NCBI GenBank assembly: GCA_026874595.1
Contig: CM049312.1
Span: 63,518,929 to 63,582,928 of the forward strand
Direction of reading: 5' to 3'
From: Sipunculus nudus
Lineage: Eukaryota; Annelida; Sipuncula; Golfingiida; Sipunculidae
DNA: 64,000 nucleotides
The translations under genes and the position numbers were made by a program. The notes under the pieces are model-generated. The model was not told the origin of the DNA and did no database searches. It saw only the letters and a list, made by a program, of their open reading frames with translations. Positions 57,229 through 64,000 of the stretch are shown piece by piece; the stretch's first letter is position 1, and each line of letters begins with the position of its first letter.

Positions 57229-60200
57229 CCCTCACAAACCAAGCATTTACAACACTACGAGAAAAAAAGATGGACAGAAAACACAACTATATATGATATA
57301 ATGTCTTATTGACCGTACCAAATGTTTACGCCTTACATCCGGTAACCTACTTCAAAATCAGTCACAAGGCAGACTCAAGGTACCGAGGACTGGTAGCTTA
57401 TTAGCATACAGAGCAGGACTCCATTCCCTAGCATTTTCAAGATTACGCAAAGCTGGTGTCCAAGGTTTTACATCATGAATTTGGATTGATTTTTGGCTGA
57501 ATATTATTTATACAGTGGAAGATCTCTGCACTCTATCATTTCCCTGTGATTTACGTCCTCATCAATGCAAGTTTACTAAGCTCAAGTTTCACAATGTCTC
57601 GATGTCTTTTGGCAGATAATGCCGTGTGTGTAACGGTACAATGTAGCGCCCTTTCAATATGTGTGCCTGCAAACGAGAGACGTCTCCATAATGATCTTTT
57701 GTGTTGAATAGAACGAAACATTATAATTGTTGGCCATTTTAAATAATCTTTAAATAAGCTGTTTTATTCGTATCCAACCAAATGATCATTTTCACCAAGA
57801 AAGACTACTACTAGTTGTGAATATGTGCACAACTTATGAAATTATTGTTGGTTAATCTAGGTTATTTTGATCTGAACATTGTCATTATCCATACATCATC
57901 TTTCAAGTTACGCTATATTGGAAGCGTCCAGCAATATTAAAAATTATCATTGATTTATATTTTATTTGCAAGATATTCTACTAATTTTACTGGTCTCATT
58001 CAGTATAAATGAAAGAAACTGATGGGATGACAAACGGACATTTAATAATACCCATGTGTAAGAACATCTCTCTTATATGTGGGTAATTTAAGGTGCTAAG
58101 ATAACTGATGTGGACTTGTGTTTTGTGTGTTATATACATATCCGTGTGGTGTGAGTGTATGTGTGAACTTTTCAACCCATTAGACGTGTGTGTATGCGTG
58201 TTTTTTTTGAAGTGATAACCTTTGGACCTCGATCCTCGCCATTCCCATCCTGAATAAAGATTTGTAAAATGCACATTATGTGTTATGTATTTCTCTACTG
58301 TATAATGCTTGTGTATGGTCACGTGGCGTGCCCGTCTCCCCTATTCTGCCCCAAAACAGTACGCTCCGAATAACTAAATAATGAAATCTTTCTTTCTATA
58401 ATGTCTAGTAAACAGAGATTAACATTTATAACTTTGTGTGTGTATAATACTGTATATGCTTTACTAGATTTCAAATTTATATACATGTGTAATTATATAT
58501 TATAAGTGCCATCTATAATAATGTGCCGATTAATCGTTTTCATACATGATGGATTTTTTTATAAATAGCATAAAGTAGGATTTTTGCATGATCATCACAA
58601 ATGAATTTATGTTGTTATGGAATTAAGTCCCAATCAGATCATTTTCAAAAAAAAGGCTACTCTGGTCAGAGATGAAAAACGGTCGGGAGGTGGAGCAACG
58701 AATAGCATTAAACTGAACCTTGTTAACAACCAGGCAGTGTGTGTGTTTGTGTGTGATAGTGTGCATGTGTGTGTAGATATGAGGATCACTAACCCTTCTG
58801 TGTTTAACAGCTGATGTTATATACATTAAGATGGCTTATACTTCGAAATTGACAAATATTGATTTTACCTATACTATATGTATACTATATGTGAACAATA
58901 TATCACCTCACATGTTTAGAAATATCAGTTGTACAAGGTGAATAAATAAAAAAATGTCATATTTGTAGGATAAAACCTAATGAAATGTAGAATTATAGAA
59001 AAACAATACATTAATTACTGTATGTGCAATGCTTTATATTGAAATAAATCACAAATCTCCAGATACCAGTGACAGGAATTTCATGACTGTGTTTTCGACA
59101 ATTTATTCATTATAAGACTAAGTGAAATTCCGGGAGGACGGGGAGAGATTAACGTGAGGGGAGGGGCCATGCCCCCCCCCCCCCCCCCCGGCTGCGCCGC
59201 TACTTGAGAGATCTTCAAGGAAAATAAGTAAATAACTGAAACAGGGAAATACAGGGGAAAATATAACTAATAGATAGATTTCTAGGACATCAATTATCTA
59301 AAATTTGAAATCGCATCCTTAACTATTTCGTACTAATTGACCCTTCAAAAAATCCCCATTATTATTTAATGTCTTGAATCTGGTCCTTTAAGCACACGAT
59401 ACTTAGAGCTATAGAATGTATACCTGGTTAACCAAATGATCCCAGACATAACATGACACGTCCTCCGTCTTCCGTAGGTCACCGTTTATACTACTAAGGG
59501 AGGCTAATCAGCACGGGTAACATGTCTTCATACTCTTATTAATAGGGTTAGTAAATAGGAGCGCGTGATTTTTTGTGGCAGCAGTATAAATGACCTAAAT
59601 AGAATATGTTTGGGCTCCTGATGATTCTTTTTTTACATTATAAAGAATTGTAGTGGCACACTATAGCCTCATAATATTGGGCGGCACAACGCAAATTAGT
59701 CTAAGTCATTATGACAAGGTAAAAATCTTCACAGAACGAAGTGCTTCTCCTTACAACAAAGGCACGGGTTTAAATGACATGTAGCACAAGCGGTAACAGC
59801 CCATTTAAGACCTACTGGATTGTTAATTGGACAGGGGCAAGGCGTTTCAAGTACGTCTTAAAAAATGACTGAAGCTTTTCACAACAAGGCTACCAGACTG
59901 TGCTACTGCTGTGACGTCACGTTCAAGCCTTGTTACTGGAGTTGTTCGTTCATAAGGCACGTCAAATAAGTGGGTCATTCAGATTTTCGTACTCTGTATA
60001 ATGCTAAAGGGTCTGTTCTGACATTTAAACTGTTACGGTTTACAGTAAACGTGGATCCAAAAGCAGGTAAGAAATTTCTTTAATGTTCAGATTTTAGAGA
60101 TAACGGAATTAGATGTAATTTGCAAATACTTTGTAAAGAGATGTTATCTAATACTAATGACGCATTAAACTACAACATTAAAATCCCCGTCATAGTATGT

Positions 60201-60346
60201 AAATATATATAGGCATCTTTGTAGATGCAACCTTTAGTATGCAGTAATAGAGTATTGAAACATATAGTGCTTTTCCTACTCATATTACATTGAACATAAT
60301 TTGTTTTAAGGCTAACTCTTCTACTCTGATGTGAGTTTGTCGTAAA
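57229..60346. other. 3' UTR of SMYD4-like gene and intergenic spacer
   Basis: 57229 to about 58275 is the probable 3' UTR. After it I see no gene. The stretch contains a C18 run at 59172-59189 within 'gggccatgc...ggctgcgccgct', which looks like another transposon-end fragment. Confidence 0.5.
58253..58258 (+). terminator. Poly(A) signal candidate of the SMYD4-like gene
   Basis: AATAAA about 1.0 kb after the stop, followed by T/GT-rich 'ttatgtgttatgtatttctc'. Confidence 0.5.
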
Positions 60347-60386
60347 ATGGCAGACGAGGTATCACAAGATGAGTCGGCAAAACTCG
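60347..60386 (+). CDS. CARD-like gene exon 1
   Basis: 40 bases encoding MADEVSQDESAKL plus one base, before a consensus CTCG|GTGAGC donor. The single G completes GAG (Glu) with exon 2. Confidence 0.6.
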
Positions 60387-63300
60387 GTGAGCATCTTCTC
60401 ATGTCTGTATTTGTGTGTATGTGTGTGAGAGAGAGAACTAATAAGCAGTTGGTGATACATCTGTCATTGTTTTGTACAAGATACAAGCAAGGTTCAGGCT
60501 TCATCAGTTTCTTGTATATTATAATGATAAATATTGAAGCCTTCTTAAATAAGAAACCTCATCTCCACAAGCAAGGGGTTATTTAGAATATAGCCACATT
60601 GGCATTTTATTCAAGTCACCCACGAGACCACGCCTGCAGCTGAAAAAGTTGGAAAGCAAACTACTTATATTACAGTTAATGAATAAAAATTAACAATTTT
60701 ATGTTGTATTGAAATCAAAAGTAAACAAATAAGATCAGATATTTCATATTATCTGCCTTTATTAGACAATAATTTGTTATCGCTTCGTGGGTCCTTGTCA
60801 GAATTTTAAGATTTAGCGCTCATATTGAATAATCAATGTGATAATGGATATACTATGTGAAAATTTCTGCATGGTCAGATCGTGAAAATGGTACCCTCGC
60901 GAAACAAAGAGAAAAGGTACTCTTTTTTAAATCTTTTATAAATTGATTCCAGACATATATGCAATATGACATTATAGTTTTTCAAACAATGTTTTCAAGC
61001 AAATATATCTTTGTCTTATTATTCATGTTTATCATATTTATATATATTTCCGGTTCTAATCTAAATTTTAAGTTTTGGAGATAAGCAGTAAAATAGACTT
61101 TTCTATTGTTAAGCTTCTCCACATAAATATACCTTTTCCTTACCAAAATACAATAATTAATAAAGAACGAATAAGGTATATCGTTCCATCTGCACTGTGC
61201 ATTCCAAATATAATATCTCTCACACAAAGCTGAATGTAGTTATCAAATATGTTTTTCCACCATGTCTGTAATGTTAACCAAAACATTAGGTATCACAGTA
61301 CATTCTAATAAAAAAAAAAAAATGTTCCAGACAGAAAATTTAAACTCGCGAAAAATATACGAATATGAAGGCAACCACAGTAAGTGAAATCGCAGAGGGC
61401 TTATGAGCCTGATTCTCGACTACATACTACCAAGTCTGTGGCTACGCTTTCACAGACCTTGATTCCGCTACCCTCTCTGTGGCTATTTCATGAAACACGA
61501 TCAAGCCTGCACGTGTTCGCAAATGTCGACTGCAACTGTCAATCAAATCCGAGGAATAAAATGCAAACCATACACTGTTCACACGCGATCTGAACAAGAA
61601 CACATGTACCGGTAAAGGAACTGGCTAGTTTCATTCTCGATGCCTTCCGGCAATGCTATACGTTTGATCTAAACATCGAAAAAGACGAGTCATTTGATTG
61701 GTTCAACTGCCATATTCATTATTCATAAGGCCAAAAAAAAAGGAAAAAATTATTTTGATTTTTTTTCTTTCAAGAAGATAAAATAAAAGAATTTTGATAA
61801 AATTTTCTTTGATATGTAGTGCTTTTACCTGTTCAGCAAAAAAAAAATCTTATATTTTCATGCTTTTCCCTGATCATATGACATTTTATCGAAATATACA
61901 AAAAAGGTAAAAAATAAAATATCGCCCGCCCGCACTGGTTTCTGAAAACAAAGTGCCTGAGAACCATACTTTTTTATTTGGCCTAAGATATACACCAGAG
62001 AGGGACGCAGAATCAAGGTCTTTGAAAGCGTATCCACAGACTTGGTAGTATGAAGATGCTGTCTCTACTTCAGAGCCGTATGAGAAGATATCCACTCAGC
62101 GACAGGACACACTCGGAGTTCACTTCCTCTCGATGTATAAGGAGCTTGGTGGTACAGATGGCAGGAGATTACATAATCTGAGAAGTCTCGGAGTTATTAC
62201 GTCACAACAAGAGGATGAGCTGGTAAGCTGGGTTAAACATAACGTCATTGTTAGGCAAAAAAAATTGTATGGTTCTCAGGCACATTTTTTCAGAAATCAG
62301 TGCGGGCGGGCGGTTTATTTAACCTTTTTATTGAATGTTTCGATAAAAATGTCATATGATTAAGGGATAGCGTGAAAATAACATACTTTTGCTAAACAGG
62401 TAATATCACTACATAACAAAGGAAATCTGATCACAATTTTATTATTTTTTCTTCTTGAAAGATGAAAATCAAAATAAAAATTTCTGATGCGGAGGGTTAA
62501 AATTGACGCGGGCGGTGCTTGGGAACTATCCCTAATTTTTTTTTTGCCTTAGCTGTTTCCAACTGCACATAAAAATGTCTCATTAGTTAAAAAATGAGTA
62601 CGATGCTTAAAAAATAATAAACTAACCTGAGGAAACTAAAATGGATTTGTTTAAAAGCTAGAGGAAAAAAAGCGTCCGCTGTATTACCTTACACATTGAA
62701 GCCGAGAACAGTTTTCAATGAGGATATATCTTGAAATAATGTATCCTGTCATACTGCCACCTGGCGCCTTTGGCACCACTGTTGACGTAATCGTGCTGCA
62801 CAGGTCGTCGTTGAATGATCACATGATATAATCCCTATTTGTAAAAATATGCGGTCAAATCCCATAAACTCTTATTAAAGCCGCACGTTAATCACTTGGA
62901 GATTTTCACAATGCCGACTCTCAATATTTACGAAAACATTCTTCAGATATATCGCGAAACACACACACACACACCCTCACACACACACACACACAGGATC
63001 GACTGAAAACTTTTAGCCCCGCTTTGCGTAGGGTCAATATCACATTCCGATGTTATAAAAGATTTAATAGATCATGCATGTGAACGGGAAGTCAGCATTG
63101 CATATTGCCAGGGCATACTAGTAGACCGATTAGTGCATATCTTTCGAAACGTCATGTTTCCATGTAAAATTAATTTGTTTATTTGTAATACCTCGGACAT
63201 TAAAAAAATATCAGAAGAATTCGTAGATAATTGAAATGCATAGACAACTGTACACGCATATATATCATCATATTTAAATATATAACATATATTCATATGT

Positions 63301-63547
63301 ATATAATTATTCATACATCTTATGACATATACAGTTCAGCAGCTCTACCGTCACACGAAATGTAAACACGTTAAATTAATTGTTAATATGTTTTTCTTTT
63401 CATAGCTAGAGATGGATGACACCGCGTCCATGAAATTCTCTCTGCTCTGTTATCTGCTGGATACATGTAATGAGGTATATGACCGAATATGTTCCGAAGT
63501 CCGAGCTTTAGGACTGGAGAAAATTGCGGATGCCTTAGACAAGGAAG
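60347..63547 (+). CDS. CARD-like death-fold protein, first three exons (3' end outside window)
   Basis: Exons 60347-60386, 62074-62222 and 63406-63547 join in frame (phases 1, 0, then 1 out) to give 110 residues before the gene leaves the window. The start ATG is in an A-rich context (gtaaaATGG). After an acidic leader (MADEVSQDESAKLEPYEK), helices follow the pattern of a caspase-recruitment domain: LHNLRSLGVITSQQEDEL, FSLLCYLLDTCNEVYDRICS and a final GLEKIADAL. Key matches are the GVIT turn after helix 2 and the LL..L and L...G...IA..L spacing. CARDs form homotypic complexes in apoptosis and innate immunity, so this is probably an adaptor, caspase, kinase or receptor with an N-terminal CARD. 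A DED is the main alternative. The effector part is not visible. Confidence 0.65.
61423..61485 (+). repeat. Inverted repeat, left arm
   Basis: 'tactaccaagtctgtgg' through 'accctctctg' matches the reverse complement of 61990-62053 at about 50 of 55 positions counted by eye. The arms are about 500 bp apart and enclose MITE copy C. Confidence 0.8.
61735..61988 (-). mobile_element. MITE copy C
   Basis: Ends 'cataaggcc' and 'ggcctaag'. The right part carries the inverted 'gtgcctgagaaccatac' and 'cgcccgcccgcactg' of the family. The inner subterminal part of the other end is deleted. Opposite in orientation to copy D. Confidence 0.75.
61990..62053 (-). repeat. Inverted repeat, right arm
   Basis: Partner of 61423-61485. 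It ends about 20 bp before the acceptor of CARD exon 2, so the acceptor region lies at the edge of the inverted repeat. Confidence 0.8.
62074..62222 (+). CDS. CARD-like gene exon 2
   Basis: The acceptor follows 'ctgtctctacttcag' and the donor is CTG|GTAAGC. It encodes helices 1-2 including SLGVITSQQEDEL. A second possible acceptor (CACTCAG at 62099) would also keep an open frame but would not fit the phase of exon 1. Confidence 0.65.
62251..62552 (+). mobile_element. MITE copy D
   Basis: Ends 'ttaggcaaaa' and 'tttgccttag', with 'gtatggttctcaggcac' inside the left end and 'gcgggcggtgcttggga' near the right end. Shares 'tgtttcgataaaaatgtcat' with copy B. It begins 29 bp after the end of CARD exon 2. 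Confidence 0.75.
62959..62995. repeat. (CA)n microsatellite
   Basis: Two CA runs separated by CCT, within intron 2 of the CARD-like gene. Confidence 0.9.
63406..63547 (+). CDS. CARD-like gene exon 3
   Basis: The acceptor follows 'tttttcttttcatag' and the donor is GAAG|GTAAGA. It encodes LEMDDTASMKFSLLCYLLD to ADALDKE, the last helices of the death fold. It ends in phase 1, so at least one further exon lies beyond 64000. Confidence 0.7.
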
Positions 63548-63827
63548 GTAAGATAACCACAGTCCCAGAATAGAGTAAACCATTGATACATATATCTAAG
63601 CCTCAACCCGTAGGACGTTGAGGGTTTTTGGGGTTGTTGAGTTTATTTCTATATTCATATCTGGGAAAATTGTTAAGTGGGTGCATCTATTGAGCCTCAC
63701 TCCCAGATTGCGAATCCATCAATTTAATTTCCCTCTTTCTTCAGCCATTTGCTGTTTGCGCTAGATCTCCAATATGGCTGATTTTCAAAAGCTGAAATTT
63801 AACCACAATACTAGTCCTAGTTCACAG

Positions 63828-63935
63828 ATTTGCACCTGATATTTATTATTTTGACCTTGACCTTATTCCCGAGGTCTTCGCTCCATAACTGATTCCCATC
63901 ATCGCTCAGTTTTGACTCCCCCCCCCCCCCCCCAG
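63828..63935 (+). repeat. Interspersed repeat, copy of 46690-46835
   Basis: Same words in the same order as the first copy (tttgcacctgatatttatt, gctccataactgattccc, atcgctcag) and the same terminal C run (63919-63933). Confidence 0.65.
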
Positions 63936-64000
63936 TAGGCTTCGGATCTAGTGAACGTTTTGCATTTTAATTTTTTTTTTCACTAATAGTATTCACAGTG

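Overview
The window is eukaryotic genomic DNA from an animal. It is AT-rich and gene-poor, with long (TA)n microsatellites, C/G homopolymer runs, many short non-autonomous transposons, and genes split by GT-AG introns. A SUEL-type lectin/CUB receptor, an SMYD4-type TPR-MYND-SET protein and a CARD-like protein suggest a marine invertebrate. A mollusc is the most natural guess, but brachiopod, echinoderm or hemichordate cannot be excluded from sequence alone.

Layout. Positions 1-13400 hold no gene that I can support: a tRNA-derived SINE near 3112, several repeats, and a TA-flanked transposon at 11665-12616. Positions 14138-26939 (minus strand) hold a complete gene that I rebuilt from six exons whose splice sites and phases all agree: signal peptide, SUEL/Gal-lectin-like domain, CUB domain, a Thr/Pro-rich stalk partly encoded by a tandemly duplicated exon, one transmembrane helix, and a 44-residue cytoplasmic tail (399 aa). 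Positions 27000-44000 are mostly repeats, including a decayed LINE reverse transcriptase (38234-38955) and a transposon with an internal 99-bp minisatellite (39272-39827). Positions 44010-45251 (plus) encode a dual-specificity-phosphatase-like protein that has lost the catalytic Cys, with a tyrosine-rich N-terminal half. Positions 50061-57228 (plus) form a two-exon SMYD4-like gene with a 5.2-kb intron. Positions 60347-63547 (plus) are the 5' part of a death-fold (probably CARD) gene that continues past the window.

The four genes do not form a pathway or operon. Each is an independent transcription unit. What links parts of the window is the repeat content. One MITE-like family has four copies: one just downstream of the lectin/CUB gene, one just upstream of it, and two in opposite orientation on either side of the second CARD exon. 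No autonomous transposase, tRNA, rRNA, CRISPR array or intact viral gene was seen.
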